Made by a program: the position numbers and the translations under genes. The notes beneath the pieces were generated by a model. That model did no database searches, was not told where the DNA came from, and saw only the letters and a list, made by a program, of their open reading frames with translations. From positions 34,408 through 98,407 of the forward strand of contig CAYMDP010000004.1 of the NCBI GenBank assembly GCA_964389375.1: 64,000 nucleotides of DNA, given 5' to 3'. The DNA comes from CAYMDP01 sp964389375 (GTDB lineage Bacteria; Bdellovibrionota; Bdellovibrionia; Bdellovibrionales; UBA1609). Shown here piece by piece: positions 34,141 through 43,173 of the stretch (the first letter of the stretch is position 1; each line of letters begins with the position of its first letter).

Positions 34141-35028
34141 GCCGGACAGGCAGGCCCAAATAAAACTCATCCAAATCAAATGAGCCATTGTAAGGTGAAT
34201 CAGCTTTAGAGCTAGCGGCGATAAAGTCAGTAAAGTCAAAAATCCCAAAACAAATCCCAAGCCAATAAGAATTAAAAATCCCATGATCGGTTTTTTACGC
34301 GCCTTAGGAAGTGTGGAAAGCTTTAGACTAAATAGGGTAAACAGTAGGCCAGAGAACAAACTGGCCATAATCGGATGAAGAATCCTTAGTCGCAGGATTG
34401 GATTAGAGTCCGAGCTAAGGTCTTTTGCTAATCCTTCGAACAAAGACTCAGACGGAAACAGTGTTGTGGATAGCGAAGCCACGGCGCCAAAGCCCCCGAC
34501 AAGAAAAAGCCCCAAGCTTCCCCAAATAAACAAAGAAGAAGAAAAAAGCTCTTTAAAATTATAGTCCTCTTCGTTTCGAGTCGAAAGCCAAGCAAGACTT
34601 AAAGATCCGGTCAGTAGAAATGTATTTACCAAATGAATCGACATTACAACTGCGCGAAGAGTCGAGGCATCTGTAGTCACCAGTCCGAATAAAACAATTT
34701 TTGCCCCAATCAGGGCTTCAAGTATTGTAAATAGCAGAACAAACCAGGAGTATTTTCGGACTCGGTGGCCTTTTGGAAAAAGCTGATGTGAAAAATAAAT
34801 CAAGGCAAGAATCAAAAGGCCATAAAGAGCCGTTGAAAGGCGGTGGCCCTTTTCGATAAGGGTCGAGATGCTGGGCTGGCTAGGTAGGATTTCGCCTTGG
34901 CAAAGCGGCCAGTGGTCTCCACAGCCATCACCCGATCCCGAGATCCGCACCCATGCGCCCCACAGGATCACCAGAAGGGTGTAGAAGATTAGGAATAAGA
35001 GATAGCGGTTTAGTTTTAATTGGTTCAT
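34105..35028 (-). CDS. ctaA: Heme A synthase (COX15/CtaA family)
   Basis: The 307-residue inner-membrane enzyme oxidises heme O to heme A for aa3-type cytochrome oxidases. Eight hydrophobic segments are visible. Conserved features include Cys36 and Cys43 (GSGDGCGDHWPLC, the periplasmic disulphide pair) and histidines 62 (EKGHRLS), 132 (MSIHL), 218 (RILHPIM), 278 and 283 (LIHLTMAHL), the pairs that bind hemes in the two halves. The gene is convergent with the c-heme lipoprotein gene and overlaps it by 36 nt at the 3' ends. No cytochrome oxidase genes are in the window. Confidence 0.92.
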   Translation of the reverse strand: MNQLKLNRYLLFLIFYTLLVILWGAWVRISGSGDGCGDHWPLCQGEILPSQPSISTLIEKGHRLSTALYGLLILALIYFSHQLFPKGHRVRKYSWFVLLFTILEALIGAKIVLFGLVTTDASTLRAVVMSIHLVNTFLLTGSLSLAWLSTRNEEDYNFKELFSSSLFIWGSLGLFLVGGFGAVASLSTTLFPSESLFEGLAKDLSSDSNPILRLRILHPIMASLFSGLLFTLFSLKLSTLPKARKKPIMGFLILIGLGFVLGFLTLLTLSPLALKLIHLTMAHLIWMSFIWACLSGLVVRSSVDNPV

Positions 35029-35171
35029 AGGGCCGGGCCAAACTACCTTTCAGATCGATTCTGGGTCAAGTGGTCCTTGTCGGGTTAGGGACAGGTAGAT
35101 CCAAGACTTGTCATTCCCCCGGTTAGGGCATAGGCTTAATTTTAAACCAAATTAAATAGAGGTCTACACCT

Positions 35172-35654
35172 GTGAATTTCTTGAAAAGATGTCATTTGAT
35201 CTTATTGCTTTTAGCCCTTATTGGCCCCTCACTCTCTTTTGCAAATCAGAATATTGGAGCTGGAGTCATCATCGGATCTCCAACCGGACTTTCTGCAAAA
35301 TTAAAACTCCAGCAAAATCGCGCAGTGGATCTTGCGATGGCCTGGGATTTGGGCAGTCAAAATGATTTTTATATTCATTCAAATTACCTTATCGGCAAAA
35401 AAAGATTCCTCGTGATTGATCAGCAGCCCCTTGAAGGATTTTATGGTCTTGGAGGCAGTTTGCGATTTCACGATCCAGCGCCGGGCTCTAAAGATGACAG
35501 AAACAATTTTGGAATTCGAGTTCCTGTCGGTTTAAATTATCAAATTCAATCCGCGCCGGTGGAGATATTCGCAGAAGTCGCTTTGGTTGTTGAGTTGATT
35601 CCCTCTACGGGTGTTCATTTGAATCTCGGCATCGGTGCGAGATATTATTTTTAA
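35172..35654 (+). CDS. Outer-membrane beta-barrel candidate
   Basis: The 160-residue product has a signal peptide (MNFLKRCHLILLLLALIGPSLSFA) and a mature part of alternating beta strands separated by short turns, ending in a terminal aromatic residue (RYYF), as in small outer-membrane barrels assembled by BamA. Phrases such as GAGVIIGSPTGLSAKLKL and LGGSLRFHDP are barrel-like. The start is GTG 35172 with AGAGGT about 10 nt upstream. No named family is recognised. Single-gene unit. Confidence 0.7.
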   Translation: MNFLKRCHLILLLLALIGPSLSFANQNIGAGVIIGSPTGLSAKLKLQQNRAVDLAMAWDLGSQNDFYIHSNYLIGKKRFLVIDQQPLEGFYGLGGSLRFHDPAPGSKDDRNNFGIRVPVGLNYQIQSAPVEIFAEVALVVELIPSTGVHLNLGIGARYYF

Positions 35655-35787
35655 GGCAGATCATTTTATTTTGTGTCCGATTGGCACCAGTTTCAGAATG
35701 GAACCATGTAATTCGTTGGTGAATGCGCGTTGAAGGTTTCTATTCCATCTTTTTAGTGCTAGTCTTCTAATTCCTTGTGCGAATAAT

Positions 35788-35825
35788 AAATAACTTATCT
35801 GAGATTTTTTTGAGATCAGTTATTT
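35788..35825. promoter_or_regulatory. AT-rich inverted repeat upstream of the XRE-PAS gene
   Basis: AAATAACT (35788-35795) pairs with AGTTATTT (35818-35825), with a T7 run in the 22-nt centre, 60 nt upstream of the regulator start. It could be an operator for the XRE protein or a terminator of the preceding gene. Confidence 0.35.
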
Positions 35826-35884
35826 ACTTTTTGTGAATGGGAGTTATTGCAAGCTAAGAACCTTAGTTTAGAAAGTGAGATAAA

Positions 35885-36547
35885 ATGTCATCCGAAAATA
35901 ACGAAAATAATAATAAAAATTTGAAATTTGAAGACAATGGTCAATTTAGAAAAAAGCTGGGCCATCGATTAAAATCCCTTAGAAAAAACAGTCGAATGAC
36001 TCAGGTGCAGACTGCCGATGGCTTGGGTATGAATTATCGCCATTATCAGGATATCGAAGCTGGAAAGTCTGATTTAAAAATGAGTAGTCTGATTAAGATC
36101 GCTGGATTTTTTGATCTTCAACTAGATCAGCTGGTGGACCTGTCTGGTGGAGATAGCCAAACAGATATTCTAAAAACAGTCGAAGCCTTTGTGTGCGGTA
36201 TTGGCAACAGTCTGATGATGCCGCTAACCCTTAGGGATATGAATGGAATAGTGTTGACCTCTAACAAAGCATCCCTTGCTTTGGGTGGATTTGATTTAGC
36301 TGATGTGCGCGGTAAGCATGCTACAGATTTTGTCGCTGAGAATTTGAAGGCCTATTACAATGAGGTTATTGCTCAAGAGCAAAAAGGCGTCTTTAAGCCT
36401 GTGGTATTTCGTTTTCTAACAAAGGCGGGATTGCAGACTGAGGTTAATTATTTTCCGATTCCGATTGTCGGCAAAAATGGAGTCCCGGTGGCAGTCATTG
36501 CTGTTCTAAGCCCAGGTGGTTTCAATTTTGAAGAGCCACCGGTTTAA
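35885..36547 (+). CDS. XRE-family HTH regulator with PAS domain
   Basis: The 220-residue protein has an N-terminal disordered Asn/Glu-rich tail, a XRE/Cro-type helix-turn-helix (about 22-80; LKSLRKNSRMTQVQTADGLGMNYRHYQDIEAGKS) and a PAS sensor domain (about 95-205; PLTLRDMNGIVLTSNKASLALGG, then a C-terminal beta strand PVAVIAVLS). PAS domains sense redox, light or small ligands. It is a candidate local regulator of nearby envelope or heme-cluster genes, but no target is visible. Start ATG 35885 has GAGATAAA immediately upstream. Confidence 0.85.
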   Translation: MSSENNENNNKNLKFEDNGQFRKKLGHRLKSLRKNSRMTQVQTADGLGMNYRHYQDIEAGKSDLKMSSLIKIAGFFDLQLDQLVDLSGGDSQTDILKTVEAFVCGIGNSLMMPLTLRDMNGIVLTSNKASLALGGFDLADVRGKHATDFVAENLKAYYNEVIAQEQKGVFKPVVFRFLTKAGLQTEVNYFPIPIVGKNGVPVAVIAVLSPGGFNFEEPPV

Positions 36548-36583
36548 GCGGCGGCTCTCTACTTTAGGAACTGAATCGGCGAG

Positions 36584-36608
36584 GGCCTTAAGATTTTTTC
36601 TTAGGGCC
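36584..36608. terminator. Bidirectional hairpin between convergent genes
   Basis: GGCCTTAAG (36584-36592) and CTTAGGGCC (36600-36608) form a 9-bp stem (one wobble or mismatch) with an ATTTTTT loop, shared by the XRE-PAS gene and the convergent coiled-coil gene, whose stop codon lies in the right arm. Confidence 0.5.
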
Positions 36609-37263
36609 AGTTTGAAGAAAGTCTTTGGTCAATCTGGTCGCGAAGTTGTTCTGCTTGATTCTCTTTCGCGATAACTCTTTGTTCTTGTCGGTCGTTATTC
36701 TTACTTAACTTTCTGCTTTTCTTTCTTAACTCGTTATTTTTCTTCTTATATTGAGTTACTAGTCTTTCTGCGTTCTTCATGCGCTTTTTAAGACTGACTT
36801 CACGACGCTCTTCTTGGCGGATTTCAGAGCGAAATTGTTTTTCTAAACCTTTGGCCTGAACAACTCGTGCTTCCATATCATCAACGCGCTTGTTGAGGCG
36901 TTCCACGCGATCTTTCGCGCGGTTTCGTTGTTTCTCGGCTGTGTTCTTTTGTTTTTCAAGATTTATTGCCAGCTTTTGAGCGCGATCAAAACGTTTGTTT
37001 TGAGATTCCACTCGGTTATTCAGTTTTTTGCTTTCGGCTTTGGCCTGGGCAATTTCTTTTTCAAGTTGTCTGGCTTCTTTTTCCAGAGCAAGAGCCTCTT
37101 GTCTTGCGGCCTCCTCAAGTTGAACTTGATCATAGACCTCCATTTGCTCTGCATCCGCTTCAACACCTAGATCATTTAAGAGACCTTGATTTGAATCGAT
37201 GTCATTCGACCAGGCAGTGATGGGCATCACGGCGATTAAAAAAGATAGAATAAGACTTTTCAT
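36601..37263 (-). CDS. Secreted coiled-coil protein
   Basis: The 220-residue protein has a signal peptide (to about ITAWS, residue 19) and then from about residue 45 to 215 a continuous helix rich in Lys, Glu, Arg, Gln with heptad-like Leu/Val/Ala positions, predicted to form a coiled coil. No transmembrane segment follows, so it is probably periplasmic, perhaps an envelope spacer or a structural filament. Start ATG 37263 has AGGAG upstream on the minus strand. It stands alone. The basic composition could also suit binding to peptidoglycan or nucleic acids; no family is identifiable. Confidence 0.8.
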   Translation of the reverse strand: MKSLILSFLIAVMPITAWSNDIDSNQGLLNDLGVEADAEQMEVYDQVQLEEAARQEALALEKEARQLEKEIAQAKAESKKLNNRVESQNKRFDRAQKLAINLEKQKNTAEKQRNRAKDRVERLNKRVDDMEARVVQAKGLEKQFRSEIRQEERREVSLKKRMKNAERLVTQYKKKNNELRKKSRKLSKNNDRQEQRVIAKENQAEQLRDQIDQRLSSNWP

Positions 37264-37427
37264 AAAAAACGCTCCTCTTGTTCCTAATTCCTGCCTGCTT
37301 CTAGAGCAAGCCGGGTGCCGGTGGCCTTTGGCCCTTTAAGCCCTCTAGAGCCCAGGAGCTTAGGAAAATTTTACACTTGAGGTGACGAAAATTGTCTAAA
37401 CCATTGAAAACCCTTGGTATTTTAATG

Positions 37428-37446
37428 TCACCCGAGGCCCGGGTGA
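37428..37446. promoter_or_regulatory. 7-bp hairpin upstream of plsC
   Basis: TCACCCG (37428-37434) pairs with CGGGTGA (37440-37446) around a 5-nt loop, 40 nt before plsC. A second pair, TCTAGAG/CTCTAGA (37300-37306 and 37343-37349), sits around a GGTGCCGG word in the same intergenic region. Confidence 0.35.
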
Positions 37447-37485
37447 TTATTGCTCGAAACCAAAGGATAGTTTAAGGTCAGAGGC

Positions 37486-38253
37486 ATGTTGTTACGGATT
37501 GCCACTCTGATTCGAGCCCTTGTTTTAACTCCTTTTTTTATACTCCATACGGCGATCTGTGGCTCTTTGGTTTTGTTAAGCTCACTGCTTTATCCGAACC
37601 GCTGGTTTTTTGATCTTATCCTTGGAGGGATTTGGCCCAGGCCCATGTTGTGGCTTGCGGGCATTACTTTGGAGCTAAGGGGTGCAGAGAATATCCCGAA
37701 GGACCGAGGTTTCCTCTATATATTTAACCATACTAGCTACGTGGATATTTTTGCGATTGTTGCGGGCTTGCCGGCCCCCCCTCGTTTTGGTGCAAAGATC
37801 GAATTGTTTTCGGTTCCGATATTTGGTCCGGCGATGGCTGCAGTGGGTGTCTTAAAGATTGCTCGAAATGATCGCTCTGGTGTTTTAAAAATATACGAGA
37901 AAGCTGCAGAAAAGGTGGCTCAGGGCGAGTTTTATGCTTTGGCGCCAGAGGGAACTCGCCAGACGCAAAAAGAGCTTGGGCGATTTAAGACAGGGCCTTT
38001 TATATTCGGAATCCAAGCCAAGATGCCCGTTGTGCCACTTGTGATCGCAGGGGCCAAAGAGTGTATGCCCAAAGGGGCCTGGCTGATGAATGTAAGGTCT
38101 CAATGGAACAGCAAAGTGATCGTCCAGATCTTGCCGCCCTTGGAGGGGGAAAAGTTTAATATGGACACTTTAAACGAGTTCCAGGGCCAAGCTCGAGAGC
38201 TGATGTCTAAGGCCTATGAAAGCTTAAATCTCGAACTTTCGTCTTCAAAATAA
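37486..38253 (+). CDS. plsC: 1-acyl-sn-glycerol-3-phosphate acyltransferase
   Basis: PlsC adds the second acyl chain to make phosphatidic acid for phospholipid synthesis. The 255-residue protein has an N-terminal hydrophobic segment (about 10-35), the catalytic HX4D motif NHTSYVD with His82 and Asp87, and the substrate-binding EGTR motif (155-158) after APEGTRQ. GAKIELFSVPIFGPAM and VPLVIAGAKECM are also family features. Length and order match PlsC. It is inner-membrane attached, facing the cytoplasm. The gene is followed by a terminator that serves the convergent small gene. Confidence 0.93.
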   Translation: MLLRIATLIRALVLTPFFILHTAICGSLVLLSSLLYPNRWFFDLILGGIWPRPMLWLAGITLELRGAENIPKDRGFLYIFNHTSYVDIFAIVAGLPAPPRFGAKIELFSVPIFGPAMAAVGVLKIARNDRSGVLKIYEKAAEKVAQGEFYALAPEGTRQTQKELGRFKTGPFIFGIQAKMPVVPLVIAGAKECMPKGAWLMNVRSQWNSKVIVQILPPLEGEKFNMDTLNEFQGQARELMSKAYESLNLELSSSK

Positions 38254-38256
38254 AAA

Positions 38257-38276
38257 AGGGGCCTCAAAGAGCCCCT
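38257..38276 (-). terminator. Intrinsic terminator of the small secreted gene
   Basis: AGGGGC (38257-38262) and GCCCCT (38271-38276) form a 6-bp GC-rich stem; read on the minus strand it is followed by TTTTTTA, the classic pattern. On the plus strand it also lies just past plsC. Confidence 0.7.
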
Positions 38277-38303
38277 AAAAAATAATCGAATTAAAAGTTA
38301 GGA

Positions 38304-38615
38304 TTAAAGAAAACGACCTGTGCACTGAATCTTTGAGCAAGCGATCGTTTCGAAGTCTCCATAAACTGAAGAATCTCCTCTTAATATCGCATCAAGATCA
38401 GTTAGCTCATCTTGGATCTGTTGCGAAGAGGCCTCAGCGTCTATGACCTGAATCTCTGTCTCGTGAAACCATTCCATCAGAGTCAGCATCACTAAGGTAT
38501 CGCGGTCTTCAGCGGTCATGACTTGTGTGCCGGCCTCGGTCTGTGTTTGACCAGAAGCGGGAAGCACAAAAAGCAGGGAGCAGGCCAGAGACAAACTCAG
38601 TATTAAGTTTTTCAT
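38304..38615 (-). CDS. Small secreted protein of unknown function
   Basis: The 103-residue product has a signal peptide (MKNLILSLSLACSLLFVLPASG) and an acidic mature part with two nearby cysteines (ACSKIQC) at the C-terminus. No family recognised. ATG 38615 with GGAGG on the minus strand is chosen over an open frame reaching 38720, which lacks a ribosome site and would add a Leu-rich leader. It is one of several small secreted Cys-containing proteins in the window. Confidence 0.72.
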   Translation of the reverse strand: MKNLILSLSLACSLLFVLPASGQTQTEAGTQVMTAEDRDTLVMLTLMEWFHETEIQVIDAEASSQQIQDELTDLDAILRGDSSVYGDFETIACSKIQCTGRFL

Positions 38616-38801
38616 TCTAAATCCTCCCAGGGCCAAAACGCCCTTCAGACTCCCTATAAGGCAAGATCCAGACCACAGTAGTTTGGATCTAAATCCAGCT
38701 AGGCTCAAAACTATCAACATTTCACAGCAATGACAATAGGGAGTGGTGTCAGCCTGACCACATTTTATGAAGTTCTTTCAAAGGCCTGCCGAAGGAACAC
38801 T

Positions 38802-40640
38802 ATGTGTTGCATACTTAAGTCCGGGACTAAGGTCCTGCTTTTACTTACTCTTTGCTTCTCGGCTTATGGCCCACAAGCTCAAGAGCTTGAGTCTTTTCAG
38901 GTTCAAAGCGGAGATAGATTTGAGTTTGTAGAGGATGCTCTCGTTGGCGAAAGCAAAACTATCAATGAAGAAGCCGATTCGCAAAGGCCCAGCGAAGGAA
39001 AAAATCCATTTCTATGGCGGCCCAATGGCTCAAATCCAGGAATCCAAGAGCCCTTTTGTCAGATGGATCGCTTAAGCCACATTGTTCGCAGTACGGCCTC
39101 TGATCTAAATCAAGGCGTTAGAGATCTGCAAAGTTGGGCAGACCGTTGTGAGCCTCAGTTGGTCGATCCCAGAGCGCCGACCTGGACGGCATTGGTCAGA
39201 TCGATGATGCTGGATCATTCCTTTTCTGGTCATCCGGATATTCGCCCGATTCGTATTCATCTGTCTAGAGGTCGTGTGATCCGCGGGTATCTGGGTTTAA
39301 AAGCTGGAGATCGGCCAAGACCGCTGGTGATAGCTCGTTGCGGACTGTTTTGTGATGCCGACGACAGCGGAAGCACTCGAACCTTTATGATGAAATTATT
39401 TGAAGAAAGCCCCTTTCATGTTTTAACTCTTTCCAATGTTTCAGGCTCGGACTTTATTAAAGACAACGAGGTTGTCGCTCTAGGGGGAGTCGAAGAGGGC
39501 CGCCAGTTTATTGAGATTGCTGATCTTGTGCGCGCGCCGGAGTCTCCATTTAATTTAAAAATTTCCAGCCTTCATATTATTGGTGTAAGCCTTGGTGGCC
39601 ACGGAATTCTTTACGCAAGTTTGTTTGATAGCTTAAATCGGGATGGTTTAAAGCCTCAGGGAAGGTTTAGCAGTGCTCAAGCGATCTGTCCTGTGGTCCA
39701 TTTAGAAAACGCGATGAAGACCATCTATGCTCCGGGTTTGCTTGGGACCTTGATTAAAATCTTAAGTGTGTTTCAGATCCGAGAAGTGATTCGCTACATT
39801 CCAATTTTAGGAGAGATTCTTGGCGTGGATCGAGATCTCAGTCGTGGAAGAATTCTTGAGGCCTTTTCTGTGACGGCTTTGGATTATTATAAAAAAATGA
39901 CTCAGGCCGAATCTTGGCCGCTTAAGCCCTTTGAAGGTATGAGAATTCAAAATTTAGATGAACTTTGGTCGATTCAAAATTTCGTAACTTGGGCGGGTCA
40001 AATCGAGGTTCCCACTCTTGTGATTCCCTCAAAAGATGATCATGTGGTAAAGTACCGATTGAATTCACAGCTTTTAGAAAATGAAATTACAGATTCTGGA
40101 AAGCTTAAAGTCGTCACTTTTGAAAATGGGGATCACTGCGCATTAAGTGCAACCGCCGGCTGGTCGACCGAGACACATATCTGGCGCGAATTTATTTTAG
40201 CTCACAGCCCAGAGTTCCCTCCGGCTCAGCATAAAAACCTTTACATTGCAGAGGATCTAAAGAACTTGAGTTGGCCTAGATCTTACAAAATGTTTCGCGG
40301 AAATATTCATGCGCAACAAAACTTTACTTTAAGTTCTGATGCAAAGACCTTGTACCTTCAGTTTAAGATCTTAGACACATGGAAGCAAACGGCTGAGGGC
40401 ATTTACTGCGGACAAGAGCAGATTTGGCGGGTCCCCTCTGAAGAGTGTTACCGCTGGACTAAGCTTCCCATTCAGCTGGCTCGCTTAGGTTTTAATTTAG
40501 AGGACCATAACACTCTCGAGTCTCGCAATCGACTCGAGCGATACTTAAACACCAATCTTAAGGTGGTCGACGATCAGGGCCGGATGCTGAACGGTGGCCA
40601 GGCCTTCCCAAGCTATATTTTGTGGGATGAGTACCAGTAA
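38802..40640 (+). CDS. Secreted alpha/beta-hydrolase
   Basis: The 612-residue protein has a signal peptide (about 1-28) and an alpha/beta-hydrolase core: nucleophile elbow GVSLGGHG with Ser263, an acidic pair at 412-413 in PSKDDHVV, and His445 in GDHCAL, giving a plausible Ser-Asp-His triad. A preceding domain (about 80-180) and C-terminal extension of about 150 residues (from about 450) are of unknown role. Lines such as RGRVIRGYLGLKAG suggest the lipase/acyl-hydrolase family, but the substrate is unknown. The start is ATG 38802 with GAAGGA 5 nt upstream; an earlier open frame to 38730 lacks a site. Confidence 0.75.
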   Translation: MCCILKSGTKVLLLLTLCFSAYGPQAQELESFQVQSGDRFEFVEDALVGESKTINEEADSQRPSEGKNPFLWRPNGSNPGIQEPFCQMDRLSHIVRSTASDLNQGVRDLQSWADRCEPQLVDPRAPTWTALVRSMMLDHSFSGHPDIRPIRIHLSRGRVIRGYLGLKAGDRPRPLVIARCGLFCDADDSGSTRTFMMKLFEESPFHVLTLSNVSGSDFIKDNEVVALGGVEEGRQFIEIADLVRAPESPFNLKISSLHIIGVSLGGHGILYASLFDSLNRDGLKPQGRFSSAQAICPVVHLENAMKTIYAPGLLGTLIKILSVFQIREVIRYIPILGEILGVDRDLSRGRILEAFSVTALDYYKKMTQAESWPLKPFEGMRIQNLDELWSIQNFVTWAGQIEVPTLVIPSKDDHVVKYRLNSQLLENEITDSGKLKVVTFENGDHCALSATAGWSTETHIWREFILAHSPEFPPAQHKNLYIAEDLKNLSWPRSYKMFRGNIHAQQNFTLSSDAKTLYLQFKILDTWKQTAEGIYCGQEQIWRVPSEECYRWTKLPIQLARLGFNLEDHNTLESRNRLERYLNTNLKVVDDQGRMLNGGQAFPSYILWDEYQ

Positions 40641-40735
40641 AAAATCTCGGGACTCGGCCTATTCAAATCCTTATCCCCAGTGTATAAACTGAATCTTGAA
40701 CAAGGTATTTATTCGGCGTGTGAGAGGAGTTTTAG

Positions 40736-41221
40736 ATGCCATCTTTTGATGTGGTTTCAGAAGTCGATCTTCAGGAAGTTGATAATGCTGTCAATCAGGC
40801 AAAAAAAGAAATTGGGGGACGTTATGATTTTCGAGGATCTAAAGCCCGAATCGATTGGGATAAGGTTGAGATTCAAGTTTTTGCAGAAGATGACTATAAA
40901 CTCGGCGCGATGAAAGAGATTTTGTTAAAAAAACTGCATCATCGAGGCATTGATATTAAGGCGATCAAGTTTGATGACCCAGAGCCTGTTGGCGGGATGC
41001 TGTTTAAGCAAAAAGTCAGTCTGGTTCAGGGAATTGACAAAGAAATGGGAAAGAAGATCAATCAAGATATAAAAGAGGCAAAGCTTAAGGTGCAAAGCCA
41101 AATTCAAGATGAAAAATTGCGGGTGACTTCAAAGAGTATCGACGAGCTTCAAAGCTGTATGGCTCTTTTGAAGAAGGGGGATTATAAAATCCCTTTACAG
41201 TTTACGAATCTGAGGGCCTAA
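40736..41221 (+). CDS. YajQ-family nucleotide-binding protein
   Basis: The 161-residue protein has the two ferredoxin-like halves of YajQ, starting with MPSFDVVSEVDLQEVDNAVNQ and KKEIGGRYDFRG, then DDPEPVGG and QGIDKEMGKKINQDIKEAKLKVQ, VTSKSIDELQ. YajQ proteins bind cyclic di-GMP or GTP and can act on transcription (known for Xanthomonas XC_3703). Since c-di-GMP controls motility and predation in this phylum (established for Bdellovibrio), this member may be a signalling effector. Strong GAGGAG before ATG 40736. It precedes the CBS gene by about 60 nt. Confidence 0.93.
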   Translation: MPSFDVVSEVDLQEVDNAVNQAKKEIGGRYDFRGSKARIDWDKVEIQVFAEDDYKLGAMKEILLKKLHHRGIDIKAIKFDDPEPVGGMLFKQKVSLVQGIDKEMGKKINQDIKEAKLKVQSQIQDEKLRVTSKSIDELQSCMALLKKGDYKIPLQFTNLRA

Positions 41222-41280
41222 TTTAACAGACTGGTTCGAGGCAGATACGGGTCATTTATCCTCTCATGAAGGAGAGCTCC

Positions 41281-41706
41281 TTGAGCATTAAGAATCTTGA
41301 AAAAAAAGCGGAAGATGCAAAAATCTCAGATTTGTCGGTTTTGGATTTTATGTCCAAACATGTGATTTCGCTTGTGGACGGGACAAAAATTTTTACCGCA
41401 ATTCAAACACTTTCTACCCATCAAATTAGTGGTGCCCCTGTTGTCGACAGTCGGGGAAGACTTCTTGGAATTATATCTGAATACGATCTTCTTCTTCAGG
41501 CGGCCACTAAAGATCTATCCTCTGCCATGACATATAGCACGGAGGTCCTCACCTTAAGCGCTGAGGCCACCTTGAGAGAGGTCTTGGTGTTATTGTATAA
41601 AAATAAGTACCGAAGACTTCCAGTTGTCGATCAGAACAAAAAAGTCTTAGGTGTTGTTTCGCGGATCGATGTGCTGAATCGTTTGATCCAAAGGCCAATT
41701 CGATAA
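41281..41706 (+). CDS. CBS-domain protein
   Basis: The 141-residue protein holds two CBS motifs (about 18-70 and 80-138) that pair into one Bateman module binding adenine nucleotides (AMP, ATP, SAM). Typical lines are ISGAPVVDSRGRLLGIISEYDLL and YRRLPVVDQNKKVLGVVSRIDVL. I place the start at TTG 41281, because a perfect AAGGAG lies 6 nt before it (41269-41274), whereas the ATG at 41266 has no ribosome site. It probably regulates another protein by energy state; no partner is visible. Confidence 0.88.
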   Translation: MSIKNLEKKAEDAKISDLSVLDFMSKHVISLVDGTKIFTAIQTLSTHQISGAPVVDSRGRLLGIISEYDLLLQAATKDLSSAMTYSTEVLTLSAEATLREVLVLLYKNKYRRLPVVDQNKKVLGVVSRIDVLNRLIQRPIR

Positions 41707-41733
41707 AATTGATGGCCCATCAAAGGCGGGTCT

Positions 41734-42381
41734 TTAGCCCGTCAGGCCTGGAAGGGCCGCTTTAAGTCCGTCTAAAATAAACTGAATGGCCATCGCAGCA
41801 AGAATCAAACCCATCAGTCGTGAAAAGACGTTAATTCCAATCCGTCCAAGAAGCCGGGCAATGTAATCCGCCTGCCGCAGGATCAGATAGCTTGCGAGCA
41901 TAGTTAAAGCGATCGCTAGGACGATCATAAGATAGCCCAAAATATCTCCGGCTTTGTCGGATAAAATAAAAGTGGTCGCAATGGCTCCTGGTCCCGACAA
42001 AAGGGGAATCGCGAGCGGAAAGATTGCAATATCTTCTTTCTCAAAACCCTCTTGAGCTTCTTCAGCGGTGCTTTTAGATCGGGATTGTCGAGCGTGAAGC
42101 ATATCGATAGCCACTAAAAAAAGTAAACACCCACCAGCAACCTTAAGGGCGGGGATTGTAAGGCCAAAGAATTTAAAAATAAAGGCTCCTGCTAAAAGGC
42201 AAGAGACTAAGACCCAAAAAGAAATCCAACAAGATCTCATGGCTGTGCGGACTTTTTTAGGGCGCTCATCCTGAGAGGTCATCGACAAAAATGGAGCAAG
42301 TGCCCCAAGGGGATTCACGATTGCAAAGATTGTCGAGAAAGAGACAAGAAAGAAAGAGTCCAAAAACATATTCAGGTTCAT
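41734..42381 (-). CDS. MarC-family integral membrane protein
   Basis: The 215-residue protein has six hydrophobic segments with the family's conserved features: IVNPLGALAPFLSMT near the N-terminus, FKFFGLTIPALKVAGGCLLFLVAIDML, PLAIPLLSGPGAIATTFIL and a closing MGLILAAMAIQFILDGL. MarC/UPF0056 members (E. coli YhcE/YchE-like) are of unknown function; despite the name, they do not set antibiotic resistance. The gene is convergent with the CBS gene, with a 27-bp gap containing a TTGATGG/CCATCAA pair (41709-41723). Confidence 0.9.
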   Translation of the reverse strand: MNLNMFLDSFFLVSFSTIFAIVNPLGALAPFLSMTSQDERPKKVRTAMRSCWISFWVLVSCLLAGAFIFKFFGLTIPALKVAGGCLLFLVAIDMLHARQSRSKSTAEEAQEGFEKEDIAIFPLAIPLLSGPGAIATTFILSDKAGDILGYLMIVLAIALTMLASYLILRQADYIARLLGRIGINVFSRLMGLILAAMAIQFILDGLKAALPGLTG

Positions 42382-42582
42382 ATGAGCTTCTCATTAGATA
42401 AAAATTCAGTCTGACAATAGCGGATCTAGGGATAAGGGGTAGATATTTTTTTGTTAAGATAGGGTTCAATTGAAGTCAGAGAAAAGCTGAGTCATCCTCG
42501 CGGGGCGGCGAGCACAGATTTTTTAATGGGCAATTAAGGGATTTTACCCTAAGGTCGAAACTTATTTTTGAGGAGATTGTTT

Positions 42583-43080
42583 ATGAGCAAAGGTGAAGAG
42601 ATCCAAGAAGGCAAAGTCGTTACGATGAGCTACCTTTTGACGAATCCAGAGGGCGAAGAACTAGATCGCGCAGATGTCTCGGATCCTTTTAGCTACCTTC
42701 ACGGAGTTGGACAGATTGTGCCGGGTCTCGAAAAAGCCCTCATCGGTATGAAGGCCGGTGATAAAAAGAAGGTCGTCGTCACTCCGGATGAAGCTTATGG
42801 GCAAATGGTTGAGGATTTGATTATGACTGTTAGTCGAAGTCAGTTTCCAGAGGGTGTTGATCTTCAGCCCGGAATGGAGTTTGCGGCAGATGTGGGCGAT
42901 GGCAACCGAGTGCCCTTCGTCATCACGGATGTTGAGGGTGATCAGATTGAACTCGACGGAAATCATCCTTTGGCTGGCCTGACTCTGCATTTTAACGTGG
43001 AAATTCATGAAGTTAGGGAAGCAAGCGCCGAAGAAAAAGAGCACGGTCATGCCCATGGCCCCGGCGGACATGCACACTAA
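42583..43080 (+). CDS. slyD: SlyD-type FKBP peptidyl-prolyl isomerase
   Basis: The 165-residue protein has the FKBP core interrupted by the IF flap, as in SlyD: VTMSYLLTNPEGEELD, FSYLHGVGQIVPGLEKALIGMKAGDKKKVVVTPDEAYG and the flap (about 85-125), then LAGLTLHFNVEIHEVREA. Its C-terminal tail is His-rich (HGHAHGPGGHAH), which in SlyD binds nickel for hydrogenase maturation. It catalyses proline isomerisation as a folding helper. Start ATG 42583 has GAGGAG 8-9 nt upstream; an extended frame from 42568 is less likely. Confidence 0.92.
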   Translation: MSKGEEIQEGKVVTMSYLLTNPEGEELDRADVSDPFSYLHGVGQIVPGLEKALIGMKAGDKKKVVVTPDEAYGQMVEDLIMTVSRSQFPEGVDLQPGMEFAADVGDGNRVPFVITDVEGDQIELDGNHPLAGLTLHFNVEIHEVREASAEEKEHGHAHGPGGHAH

Positions 43081-43173
43081 ATTCTAAAAAAGTTGAAAAA
43101 GTCCTTGAAGAACTAAACGCTACGCGTTAGAAGCGGAGCGTCGCTATCTGTAGATTCTTTAGGGAGAAACTCA

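Noticed and set aside
43113..43130. Hairpin CTAAACGC/GCGTTAG after slyD
   Set aside because: Short, with a bulge and no T-run; not good enough to call a terminator.
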